Assembly (NCBI GenBank): GCA_027025615.1
Contig: JALVQM010000375.1
Coordinates: forward strand, 1 to 30,138
Direction: 5' to 3'
Origin: Desulfobacteraceae bacterium
GTDB lineage: Bacteria > Desulfobacterota > Desulfobacteria > Desulfobacterales > Desulfosarcinaceae
DNA length: 30,138 nt
Each line of letters starts with the position of its first letter. Position 1 is the first letter of the stretch. The notes under the pieces are model-generated. The model worked only from the letters and a program-made list of their open reading frames with translations. It did not search any database and was not told where the DNA came from. Of the stretch, positions 8,758 to 16,589 are shown piece by piece. A program made the position numbers and the translations under genes.

Positions 8758-9633
8758 ATGGCTAAAAACATAATGAAACCTGCTTCAAAAATTACTTTTT
8801 ATATAATTTACGGGCTGTTGGCACTGGTATTTTTTGCCTATTACCTTTTTCCCCAACAAACCGTCCTGCAAATGATAACCAAGGCCGCAGCAAGAGTCGA
8901 CCCGCAAATAGAGCTGAAGGCAGCCCAGGTGAAACCCAAATTACCCCCCGGGCTGAATTTCAAAAAAGTTCAATTCAACTATGCCGGGGTTCCTGTCTTG
9001 CTGGCAGAAAGGGTGAAAATCACTCCGGCTTTCACCAGCCTTTTTGAAGATGAAAAAGAGATCGGTTTCATAGTCACTCTGGGCGATGGGACCATCAAGG
9101 GGCTAATGAACCTGGACAGGAAAATCAATAACCGCCCGGCCAAATTAGTAGCCACAGGCAGCGGTATTTCCCTTTCCAGGATTGCCTATTTTAAACAATG
9201 GCCTCAAGTTAAAATCGATGGCAAAATCAACGGACGCCTTGATTATGATGGTCGCAAAGGAGTCAGTGGCAGGGCCCATCTTGAAATCCTGGCTTCCAAC
9301 GTGGCAGTCGGCTTACAGTTGCCCCTGGTTCCCTTTGACAAACTGGCCTTCAGCCGTATTCATGCCCAGTTGAACCTGGACGGACGCCGCCTGGCAATCA
9401 AACGATGCCAGTTGGATGGAGAGCAACTCAGTGGCAAAGTGTCCGGCTTCATGATCCTGTTGAGGCCTCGCCAACGGAGCCGTTTAAACCTGAGCTGTAC
9501 CCTGAAACCGGAGGCCGGTCTTTCTCCGGCAGCTGCCATGTCATTGAAATTGTTGAGCGGCAAGAGCGAAGGATCGCCGATTACTATCAGGATCAATGGT
9601 ACCCTGGAAAGACCAAAATACACTATACGGTAG
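8758..9633 (+). CDS. gspN: Type II secretion protein GspN (delta-proteobacterial type)
   Basis: Accessory T2SS protein of unknown precise role. The ATG at 8758 gives 291 residues; a TTG at 8749 is also in frame. An N-terminal transmembrane helix (ITFYIIYGLLALVFFAYYLF) is followed by a periplasmic beta-rich domain resembling AsmA-like or LEA-like repeats (GDGTIKGLMNLDRK, KIDGKINGRLDYDG, RIHAQLNLDGRRLAIK, then ITIRINGTLERPKYTI). This matches the GspN form found next to gspM in Desulfobacterota and Myxococcota rather than the short enterobacterial form. gspC follows after 9 bases. Confidence 0.8.
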   Translation: MAKNIMKPASKITFYIIYGLLALVFFAYYLFPQQTVLQMITKAAARVDPQIELKAAQVKPKLPPGLNFKKVQFNYAGVPVLLAERVKITPAFTSLFEDEKEIGFIVTLGDGTIKGLMNLDRKINNRPAKLVATGSGISLSRIAYFKQWPQVKIDGKINGRLDYDGRKGVSGRAHLEILASNVAVGLQLPLVPFDKLAFSRIHAQLNLDGRRLAIKRCQLDGEQLSGKVSGFMILLRPRQRSRLNLSCTLKPEAGLSPAAAMSLKLLSGKSEGSPITIRINGTLERPKYTIR

Positions 9634-9642
9634 AAGAACAAA

Positions 9643-10506
9643 ATGTTATTCAGGCTAAGCTTGACGGCAATAAACACCATCCTGGTCACCTTACTGGCGT
9701 ATTTAACAATCAGTTTAGGCTACCAGTGGATAAACAGTACGCTTTACGTGGCTGCTCCCAAGCCCACCGTCAAAGAAAGTTACAGCAAACAGCAAACAGC
9801 CCCAAGGGGTCAATTGTCAGATTACCGGATCATAATTGAGCGCAACCTTTTTGGGACCAAGGCTGCCAAGAACCAGCCTCCCCCGACGTCCATTAACCTG
9901 GAAGGCCTGCGGCAGACCAGGCTGCAGTTGGTCCTCTGGGGAACAGTCGCCGGGAAGGGGCAGAAAGCTTACGCGGTAATCGAGGACAAGAAAACGCGAA
10001 AACAACAATTATACCACGTTGGAGACACCATCCAGAATGCCACCGTAAAAATGATCCTGCGCGAAAAAGTTGTCCTGAGGGTAGACGGCAAGGATGAAAT
10101 CCTTGAAATGCAAAAACCCAAAACAGCAATGAAAAATGGACGTACGGTAAAAAGCGCATCCGGTTCCAGCCTAATTCCCCGCACAAGGCAAAAGATTACC
10201 TTGAAACGTTCATTGATTGAAAACGCTACCCAGGATGTCACCAAGCTTATGACCCAGGTCAATATCTATCCTTACATGGAAAACGGGCAACCTGCCGGCC
10301 TGGCCATGAGCAATATTAAACCAAATTCGATTTTTCGCAGGATGGGACTACGCAACGGCGACGTTCTGGTTGGAGTAAACGGACAGGAAATCAGGTCTCT
10401 GGACGATGCCCTGGGGTTGTACGAAAGTTTGAAAACGACCTCCAATGTAACGGTGTCAATCAAACGCAGGGGAAGAATAAGAGCTATTGAATATGATATC
10501 CGCTGA
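9643..10506 (+). CDS. gspC: Type II secretion protein GspC (HR and PDZ domains)
   Basis: Inner-membrane protein that connects the platform to the secretin and contributes to substrate recognition. It is 287 residues with one N-terminal transmembrane helix (about 8-30). The homology region (HR) begins at RIIIERNLFGT and continues through LQLVLWGTVAGKGQKAYAVI to about residue 150; it is known to bind the GspD N0 domain. The C-terminal PDZ domain is from about 200, with MSNIKPNSIFRRMGLRNGD and VLVGVNGQEIRSLDDA. Architecture is complete. It lies immediately before gspD, as usual, but this C-D-E group sits at the end of the operon rather than at its head. Confidence 0.93.
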   Translation: MLFRLSLTAINTILVTLLAYLTISLGYQWINSTLYVAAPKPTVKESYSKQQTAPRGQLSDYRIIIERNLFGTKAAKNQPPPTSINLEGLRQTRLQLVLWGTVAGKGQKAYAVIEDKKTRKQQLYHVGDTIQNATVKMILREKVVLRVDGKDEILEMQKPKTAMKNGRTVKSASGSSLIPRTRQKITLKRSLIENATQDVTKLMTQVNIYPYMENGQPAGLAMSNIKPNSIFRRMGLRNGDVLVGVNGQEIRSLDDALGLYESLKTTSNVTVSIKRRGRIRAIEYDIR

Positions 10507-10573
10507 TTGTTAATACTTTTTGGATTTTAACTTAAACTCTGAAAGGCCGAAATTGAGTTGGATTCGCTGTAGA

Positions 10574-10717
10574 CATAATATCTGGAAACAACAGCTCCGG
10601 GCACCAGATGCGTTAAGCCGGGATGTAAGAGTCATGTCAAAGCGAGGTGCGACAAAAGGCGTTGGACCATTTACGATGCCATCAAGGTTGACGCAATCGA
10701 TATTTCCAGATATTATG
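10574..10717. other. 144-base element bounded by a perfect 15-base inverted repeat
   Basis: CATAATATCTGGAAA (10574-10588) is exactly reverse-complementary to TTTCCAGATATTATG (10703-10717). Inside, GCGTTAA (10610-10616) can pair with TTGACGC (10688-10694) with one G-U pair. GCACC (10601-10605) can alternatively pair with GGTGC (10646-10650). The element fills most of the 273-base gap between gspC and gspD and carries no plausible gene. It could be a structured leader of gspD mRNA, a small RNA, or a MITE-like remnant. I recognise no known riboswitch class. Confidence 0.55.
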
Positions 10718-10779
10718 ATAGCTTGTACTGTTTTGGAATAGCGGCCAATATCTGCAGATACAGCAGTTGGAACAAGTCG

Positions 10780-13401
10780 ATGATAAAAGGCTTACGGCAA
10801 AAACCGATAATTGCTTCTCTACCTGCCCCAGGCAAGTTTCATAACCGGTTTGGTATTTTTTTAAAACCGGTCCTGGCACTTACTATTGCGCTTAATCTTA
10901 TTTTTTTTCCACAGGCCGTGATGGCCAAAGATCCCGGCAGCAATAGTCCATCTAAGAACGCAGTAAGCGGGAAAAATGACCAGCGACGGGTATCAATAGA
11001 TTTCAACAATGTTGATATCGGTGTTTTCATAAAGTTTATCAGCGAACTTACCGGCAAGAATTTCGTGATCAACCAACGCGTAAAGGGCAAGGTCACAATT
11101 ATTTCCCCGGGCAAGATTACCGTTTCCGAGGCTTATAAAGTATTCGAGTCGGTTCTGGAGGTAAACGGGCTGGCTACCGTTCCTGCCGGTGAAATAATCA
11201 AGATAGTGCCCAGTCCGGAAGCCCGGTCCAAAAGCGTTGAAACAAGGCTTCCAGGCAGCTCTTCCAGGGCAGAAGACAAGATCGTAACCCAGATAATTCC
11301 CTTACGCTACGCTGATCCAACTGAAATAAAACGCCTGTTTATGCCTTTGATCTCCAAGAGCAGCCTGCTTGTATCGTATCCGCCGACCAACACCCTTATC
11401 ATCACTGATTACTCCTCTAACATCAAGCGCCTGATGAGCATTCTCAAGGCCATCGATATAACCGGCGTGGGGCAACAGGTTTCAGTTATCCCGGTTGAAC
11501 ATGGCAACGCTGCCAAGCTGGTCAAAATCCTGACCACGGTATTTAATCCCCGTAAACTCCGCAAAAGGCCGCAAGCCGACCGTCAGCTTACCATCGTGGC
11601 TGATGAAAGGACCAACACTATTATCCTGCGGGCCTCTGAAGGAGACACCGACCGGATCAGGCGCCTGATCAAGATCCTTGATAAAAAGGCTCCCAAAGGC
11701 AAGGAAAGTATTCACGTTTACTACCTCAACCACGCCAACGCCGAAGAACTGGCCAAGGTCCTCCAGGAATTCCCCGGAAAATCGAAAACCACTGCCAAAG
11801 GCAAGCAAAACACGCCGGTCATATCGGATAAAGTAAGAATAACCGCAGACAAGGCCACCAACAGCCTGATTATAATGGCAGACAAGGCAGACTACCTGGC
11901 CCTTGAAAACATCATCAGGCAAGTGGATATCCCCCGTTCGATGGTCTATATCGAAGCCCTGATAATGGAAGTTAACGTCGAAAAAGACTTTCGTTTGGGA
12001 ACCGAGTGGATGGCCGGTGGTGAAACAGCTTTCAAAAACAGGGATGCAGTTTACGGAGGCGGGTTTTCGGGCGGGGCCATGGGAGGAGATCCAGGCTATA
12101 TTGCCACTGCTCCGATCAATCCTGAAACTGGACAAAGAATACCAATTCTTCCCCCGGGTCTGTCCATGGGAATTTTCGGAGAAGCCATAACAATTTCAGG
12201 TATCACTTTTCCAAGCCTGTCGGCCGTAATTCAGGCTTACAAAAAAGACCGTGATGTCCATATTCTGTCAACCCCGCAGATCCTGACCACCGATAATGAA
12301 GAAGCCAAGATTTACGTGGGTAAAAACGTCCCCTTTCAAACCAAGGCGACGACAACCAACAATGACACTTTTAACTCTTTTGAATATCGTGATGTAGGAA
12401 AAACCCTGAAAATCACTCCCCACATCAGTCAAAACCGGATGGTAAGGCTGGAACTTTCCCTGGAGGTCACTGATCTGGAATCAACAACTGACTTTCGCCC
12501 CACTACCCTGAAAAGGACCGTTGAAACAACAGCTATTGTGAGGGACAACAACACGGTGGTTCTGGGAGGCCTGATTGATGACAGCCTGGCTGAAATTGAT
12601 TACAGGGTCCCCTGCCTGGGAGACATTCCGGGACTGGGTTGGCTTTTCCGCTCCAATGCCCGCGGAAGGCGCAAAAGCAACCTGTATGTTTTCTTGACCC
12701 CCAAGGTGATCAAGACCCCTGAGGAGGCCAGCTCAGTCTATAAGCGCAAAAGAGCACAGATGGACAAGATCAGGGGCGGTAAAATCAAGCTTTATGACGA
12801 TTCTGACAATATGCCGGAGAACACAACCATTGAATTGCCCTCCAGGATTGAATCATTGAAATATTCAGAGAGCCCTTCCAGGCATGCTTCCACCGGCACT
12901 ATGGAACAATCACCGGACAAGACCACTCAAAGCGGTAACAACACGTCTCCTCCGGTATCGCCGCCTACAAAAGACAAAGATGACCAACCTGTTGTACCAA
13001 AAGATCCGGATAACAGCCCTCAATCCGCCGCCGACAAGCAGCCTGAACTTAAGCAAATAGAAGTAGCCCCTGAACCACCTGCGGTCGACCTGCCCTCAAC
13101 CGGGGTTGCCGAAAAGGAAAAGCCGGATTTCCGGGAGAAAAAATCCACCGCTGAACAAAAAGTTTCTCCACCTGCTGGCTACACTATCCAGGTTGCATCG
13201 TTAAAAACACAATCCATAGCCGAACGTATGCTCCAGGAGCTTGCCAACAAAGGTTACCCGGCCTACACGGTGCGTATAGACTCAAAGGGTTCAACCTGGT
13301 TCAGACTGCGGGTCGGCTATTTCGAAAGCCGCTCCAAGGCCCTGGAAATGGCCGGTCGATTAAAGGCTGAACATTACCAGGCGATATTGGTTAAATTCTA
13401 A
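10780..13401 (+). CDS. gspD: Outer-membrane secretin GspD with C-terminal SPOR domain
   Basis: Forms the multimeric outer-membrane channel of the T2SS. The start at 10780 (873 residues) gives a signal peptide ending in FFPQAVMA|KD; an upstream in-frame ATG at 10723 would add 19 residues and lies next to an inverted-repeat arm. Domains in order: N0 (about 50-130, VSIDFNNVDIGVFIKFISEL), N1, N2 and N3 (about 155-400), then the secretin core (HILSTPQILTTDNEEAKIYV, VVLGGLIDDS, VPCLGDIPGLGWLF, NLYVFLTPKVI). A Pro/Lys/Glu-rich linker follows. Residues 800-873 form a SPOR domain (GYTIQVASLKTQSIAERML, then WFRLRVGYFESRSKA) in place of a pilotin-binding S-domain. That fusion suggests anchoring to denuded peptidoglycan (inference). 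Confidence 0.93.
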   Translation: MIKGLRQKPIIASLPAPGKFHNRFGIFLKPVLALTIALNLIFFPQAVMAKDPGSNSPSKNAVSGKNDQRRVSIDFNNVDIGVFIKFISELTGKNFVINQRVKGKVTIISPGKITVSEAYKVFESVLEVNGLATVPAGEIIKIVPSPEARSKSVETRLPGSSSRAEDKIVTQIIPLRYADPTEIKRLFMPLISKSSLLVSYPPTNTLIITDYSSNIKRLMSILKAIDITGVGQQVSVIPVEHGNAAKLVKILTTVFNPRKLRKRPQADRQLTIVADERTNTIILRASEGDTDRIRRLIKILDKKAPKGKESIHVYYLNHANAEELAKVLQEFPGKSKTTAKGKQNTPVISDKVRITADKATNSLIIMADKADYLALENIIRQVDIPRSMVYIEALIMEVNVEKDFRLGTEWMAGGETAFKNRDAVYGGGFSGGAMGGDPGYIATAPINPETGQRIPILPPGLSMGIFGEAITISGITFPSLSAVIQAYKKDRDVHILSTPQILTTDNEEAKIYVGKNVPFQTKATTTNNDTFNSFEYRDVGKTLKITPHISQNRMVRLELSLEVTDLESTTDFRPTTLKRTVETTAIVRDNNTVVLGGLIDDSLAEIDYRVPCLGDIPGLGWLFRSNARGRRKSNLYVFLTPKVIKTPEEASSVYKRKRAQMDKIRGGKIKLYDDSDNMPENTTIELPSRIESLKYSESPSRHASTGTMEQSPDKTTQSGNNTSPPVSPPTKDKDDQPVVPKDPDNSPQSAADKQPELKQIEVAPEPPAVDLPSTGVAEKEKPDFREKKSTAEQKVSPPAGYTIQVASLKTQSIAERMLQELANKGYPAYTVRIDSKGSTWFRLRVGYFESRSKALEMAGRLKAEHYQAILVKF

Positions 13402-13451
13402 TGGCTTTTTACTTTTTTGCAGATTCAGAAATTTCTGATCATGCCAAATGA
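13401..13451 (+). other. Possible 16-residue coupling ORF between gspD and gspE
   Basis: ATG at 13401 overlaps the gspD stop as TAATG, and the reading frame ends at TGA 13449-13451, ten bases past the preferred gspE start at 13441. It encodes MAFYFFADSEISDHAK, a sequence with no recognised family. It could mediate termination-reinitiation coupling from gspD to gspE, or be chance. Confidence 0.2.
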
Positions 13452-15198
13452 CCTGATCCATATCCTCCAAAACCGCTTTGGAATTTCTGATAAAGATCTT
13501 GAAGCAGTCAAGCGTCTGCAACGGGAAAAAAACACCAGGATGGATCACCTCCTGCTTGAGCGTAAGCTGATTTCAGAGCCACAACTGCTTGAAGCTTACA
13601 GTATCCTTTTTGAAATACCTTTCTGGCCGGAACTGCCCCTGGAACAAATCGACAACCGCTGGATCCAGAAAGTACCCATAAATTTTCTCAGGCGCCATGT
13701 TATCATTCCTCTGCTGCTGCCATCCGGAAATCCTGCACCAGGCAGGCAAAAAGCCCGGAAAATCCCTTTACCGAAGCCGGAACAGGATGACAGAAAAAAA
13801 GTGGTCATCGCCTTGCACGATCCGGCAGACTTTCAGCCCCTTGATGATCTTTGCAGAATGCTGTCCATAAATGAAGGTCAATTCATCCTTTCCACACGCG
13901 AGTCTATTCTTACGGCAATCAACCTGGCCTTTGACCTGGGACAGGACTCGGCTGAAAAGCTTGTCCAGGACATGGAAGAAAGCGAGGGAATGGTTATCCA
14001 GGACTTTGATGATACGGCCGATTTGCTGGACGATACAAGCGATGCGCCCATCATCAAGCTGGTCAACCATATAATCTCACAATCCATCAAGGCCCGGGCC
14101 AGCGACATTCATATAGAGCCCTATCAGGACAGCTTTAAAGTGCGTTACAGGGTGGACGGCATCCTATACGACCTGCTGACACCCCCACGCTGGATTCAGC
14201 CGGCCCTGACCTCGCGGATAAAAGTTATGGCCAAGCTAAACATAGCCGAAAAACGTCTCCCCCAGGATGGTCGCTTCGAGGTCAAAGTCGGCGAGAATAT
14301 GATCGATGTGCGTGTATCTACCCTGCCCACATCATTCGGTGAAAGGGTAGTAATGCGCCTGCTCAACAAGTCGGCAGCCGTACTGGATCTTGCCGAGTTG
14401 GGGCTTTCCGAGGGGCGCCTGGCTCAACTGAAAGAACTGGTAAAATCGCCAAACGGTATCATCCTGGTCACAGGCCCCACAGGAAGTGGTAAAACCACCA
14501 CTCTTTACTCGGTCCTGTCCTCCATCAACACACCTGACATCAACATTATAACCATTGAGGACCCGGTGGAATACCAACTCAACGGTATCAGCCAGATCCA
14601 GGTCAACCCCAAGATAGACCTTACCTTTGCCCGTGGCCTGCGCTCCATAGTCCGCCAGGATCCGGATGTTATCCTGGTGGGTGAAATCCGTGACCGGGAA
14701 ACAGCCGAAATCGCAGTGCAGTCGGCCCTTACCGGTCACCTGGTTTTTTCCACTTTGCATACCAACGATTCTGCCAGTGCCATTACCCGCCTGGTGGATA
14801 TCGGCGTTGAACCCTTTCTTATTTCTTCATCCGTAATAGCTGTAATCGCTCAACGTCTGGTAAGAGTGCTCTGCCCTGACTGCAAGCAGGCATACGATCC
14901 AAAGGGAACCGCCGCTGCCCTGGGAATAACCGAAGAACAGCTCAAGGGACACACATTATACAAGGCCACTGGGTGTGAAGCATGTTTCAACACGGGCTAT
15001 CGCGGCCGGGTTGGAATCTTCGAAATAATGGTGCTGGGGCACGGGCTGAAATCATTAATCCAGGAAACCTACGATTCGCACCTGATTAAGCAGGAAGCCC
15101 TTAAATGGGGCATGGTTACCCTACGCCAGGACGGAGTGGACAAAATTCTGAAGGGAATTACAACCATCGAAGAAGTACTGCGGGTTACCCAGAAATGA
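13441..15198 (+). CDS. gspE: Type II secretion ATPase GspE
   Basis: Hexameric cytoplasmic ATPase that powers pseudopilus assembly. The ATG at 13441 gives 585 residues; a TTG at 13417 in the same frame is possible. The N-terminal GspE/MshEN domain (about 1-150) should bind GspL. The catalytic domain has Walker A GPTGSGKT (345-352), the Asp box (IITIEDPVEYQ), Walker B (DPDVILVGEIRDRETAE) and the His box (GHLVFSTLHTNDS). The zinc-binding tetracysteine motif is complete: C478xxC481 and C512xxC515. Together with the gsp neighbours this excludes PilB or PilT. The stop overlaps the next ATG in ATGA. Confidence 0.96.
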   Translation: MPNDLIHILQNRFGISDKDLEAVKRLQREKNTRMDHLLLERKLISEPQLLEAYSILFEIPFWPELPLEQIDNRWIQKVPINFLRRHVIIPLLLPSGNPAPGRQKARKIPLPKPEQDDRKKVVIALHDPADFQPLDDLCRMLSINEGQFILSTRESILTAINLAFDLGQDSAEKLVQDMEESEGMVIQDFDDTADLLDDTSDAPIIKLVNHIISQSIKARASDIHIEPYQDSFKVRYRVDGILYDLLTPPRWIQPALTSRIKVMAKLNIAEKRLPQDGRFEVKVGENMIDVRVSTLPTSFGERVVMRLLNKSAAVLDLAELGLSEGRLAQLKELVKSPNGIILVTGPTGSGKTTTLYSVLSSINTPDINIITIEDPVEYQLNGISQIQVNPKIDLTFARGLRSIVRQDPDVILVGEIRDRETAEIAVQSALTGHLVFSTLHTNDSASAITRLVDIGVEPFLISSSVIAVIAQRLVRVLCPDCKQAYDPKGTAAALGITEEQLKGHTLYKATGCEACFNTGYRGRVGIFEIMVLGHGLKSLIQETYDSHLIKQEALKWGMVTLRQDGVDKILKGITTIEEVLRVTQK

Positions 15199-15623
15199 TT
15201 TTTTGGCAGATGAGAAACAAACGGTATGCCAGGTCCTTGGTAATTGGAGCCGTATGCTTTCTGTTAATCGCAATAAGCTGTAGGCCTTTTCCTGCCCGGG
15301 CCCAGCAGCCTCCCGGGAAAAGTGAAACCGGTTTAAAAAGTCAAAAGGCAGGTGGCAGCTTTCTGGCTTCACTTGATATTATCAGGTCGGTTATAACCAG
15401 GGCGGATTCCGATCGTTGTCCCATGTGGCCGAGTTGTTCAACCTATGCCCACCAGGCCTTCCAACGCCATGGTGCCCTGATGGGCTGGATAATGACCTGT
15501 GACAGGCTGATGCGCTGCGGCCGGGACGAGGTTCGGCTGGCGCCAAAACTAAGAAAAAACGGCAGGGTGCTGATTTATGATCCGGTTCAAAACAACGATT
15601 TCTGGTGGCATAATCAAAGGTAG
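15195..15623 (+). CDS. YidD-like protein with N-terminal hydrophobic segment
   Basis: The C-terminal part carries the YidD (membrane protein insertion efficiency factor) signature: RCPMWPSCSTYAHQAFQRHG, then WIMTCDRLMRCGRDE. Classical YidD is about 70-90 residues, has no signal sequence and sits between rnpA and yidC. Here the protein has 142 residues, with an N-terminal hydrophobic stretch (SLVIGAVCFLLIAISCRPFP, about 15-34) that could be a signal peptide, membrane anchor or weak lipobox, then a 35-residue linker. The ATG overlaps the gspE stop (ATGA), so it is co-translated with the secretion operon. Function outside the cytoplasm is unknown. The YidD domain is secure; export is inferred. 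Confidence 0.82.
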   Translation: MIFWQMRNKRYARSLVIGAVCFLLIAISCRPFPARAQQPPGKSETGLKSQKAGGSFLASLDIIRSVITRADSDRCPMWPSCSTYAHQAFQRHGALMGWIMTCDRLMRCGRDEVRLAPKLRKNGRVLIYDPVQNNDFWWHNQR

Positions 15624-16572
15624 AACGTGGCGGTCAAGGTTTTTTATCAGGTTCGAATTGCTGATCATTTACCTTTTTCTGCTATCAATACCCAGCCAGT
15701 CGCAAACCATGGTTATTGAGGCTGACAGTCAATATGAATTTGCCGGCGTATTGATGCAGCAGGGTCAATTCGTAAGGGCGGCCGAAGAATTCCAGCGTTT
15801 TGTATTTTTTTTCCCTGAAGATAAACGGGTGCCCGAGGCCCGCCTGAAAGCTGCGCGTGCTTTCCTGGCGGCAGGTCACTTTCAGCAGGCTTTGAAGGAA
15901 GCCGGCAAGCTGACGGGATCCGGCTACAGCAAGACAATAACCGCAAACGCTTATTTTCTAATAAGCCAATGTTACCAGCGACTTAATTCTCCAACCCAGG
16001 CAATAGCCACTTTGCATAACCTGGCAACCTTAATGCAAGAACCTGCCATAAATGACCAAGTGTACTACCGCATAGGATGGATCTATATGGATCAGGGGGA
16101 TTGGACCAGGGCCAGAGAAGCTTTTGACAGGATTAGCTCCGCTCAGCGTGCCACCATGTCTATCGATCCAATCCTGGCAGACCTGTCTCAGGCAGGTAAC
16201 CTGCCTCGCAAAAGCCCCGCTTTGGCTGGTACGCTTTCAATTATTCCGGGTGCCGGACAGCTATATTGTCAACGCTACCAGGACGCACTTATTGCCTTTG
16301 GAATCAATGCCGGTCTTATCTGGGCAGCCTGGGAATCCTTTGATGAAGGACACGAAGCACTGGGAGCCGTAATTTCTTTTGTTGCCCTTGGTTTCTACAT
16401 GGGTAATATTTACGGAGCAATTGGAGACGCCCATAAATTCAACCGGCGACAGGCCCAGGCATTCATAGAAACGATGCACCGGCGTTACCCGGTGGAACAA
16501 AATTTTTCTTACTTTCGTCACCAGGGGCAGGAAACATTCCGGGCCGGCTTGTCCCTGAAAATTAGGTTTTGA
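15577..16572 (+). CDS. TPR-repeat protein with C-terminal membrane segments
   Basis: 331 residues, not assignable to a named gene. A long basic N-region (MIRFKTTISGG...) precedes a hydrophobic segment (LLIIYLFLLSIPSQSQ, about 28-43), suggesting a signal peptide or anchor. Residues about 50-190 contain TPR-like helices (YEFAGVLMQQGQFVRAAEEF, AYFLISQCYQRLNSPTQAIA, YYRIGWIYMDQGDWTRAREA). The C-terminal part (about 210-300) has TLSIIPGAGQLYCQRYQDAL followed by hydrophobic helices. It is reminiscent of the DUF5683/TM2-like 'PGxGQ-Y-x-x-x-Y' arrangement. The gene overlaps the YidD-like gene by 47 bases, implying the two are made together. Confidence 0.75.
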   Translation: MIRFKTTISGGIIKGRTWRSRFFIRFELLIIYLFLLSIPSQSQTMVIEADSQYEFAGVLMQQGQFVRAAEEFQRFVFFFPEDKRVPEARLKAARAFLAAGHFQQALKEAGKLTGSGYSKTITANAYFLISQCYQRLNSPTQAIATLHNLATLMQEPAINDQVYYRIGWIYMDQGDWTRAREAFDRISSAQRATMSIDPILADLSQAGNLPRKSPALAGTLSIIPGAGQLYCQRYQDALIAFGINAGLIWAAWESFDEGHEALGAVISFVALGFYMGNIYGAIGDAHKFNRRQAQAFIETMHRRYPVEQNFSYFRHQGQETFRAGLSLKIRF

Positions 16573-16589
16573 TATTTTCATAAATCCCA

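Noticed and set aside
9405..9839. A 144-codon frame overlapping gspN and gspC in another frame
   Set aside because: Both overlapped genes have clear domains and starts; the extra frame has none.
10507..10779. A c-di-GMP (GEMM) or other known riboswitch upstream of gspD
   Set aside because: The conserved core of these classes was not found by eye; only inverted repeats are supported.
11482..12135. A 217-codon open frame on the minus strand inside gspD
   Set aside because: Fully within the secretin coding region, no start signal and no recognisable domain.
15105..15194. Earlier in-frame ATG giving a longer YidD-like protein
   Set aside because: It would lie 90 bases inside gspE and put a hydrophilic stretch before the hydrophobic segment; the ATGA overlap at 15195 is a better start.
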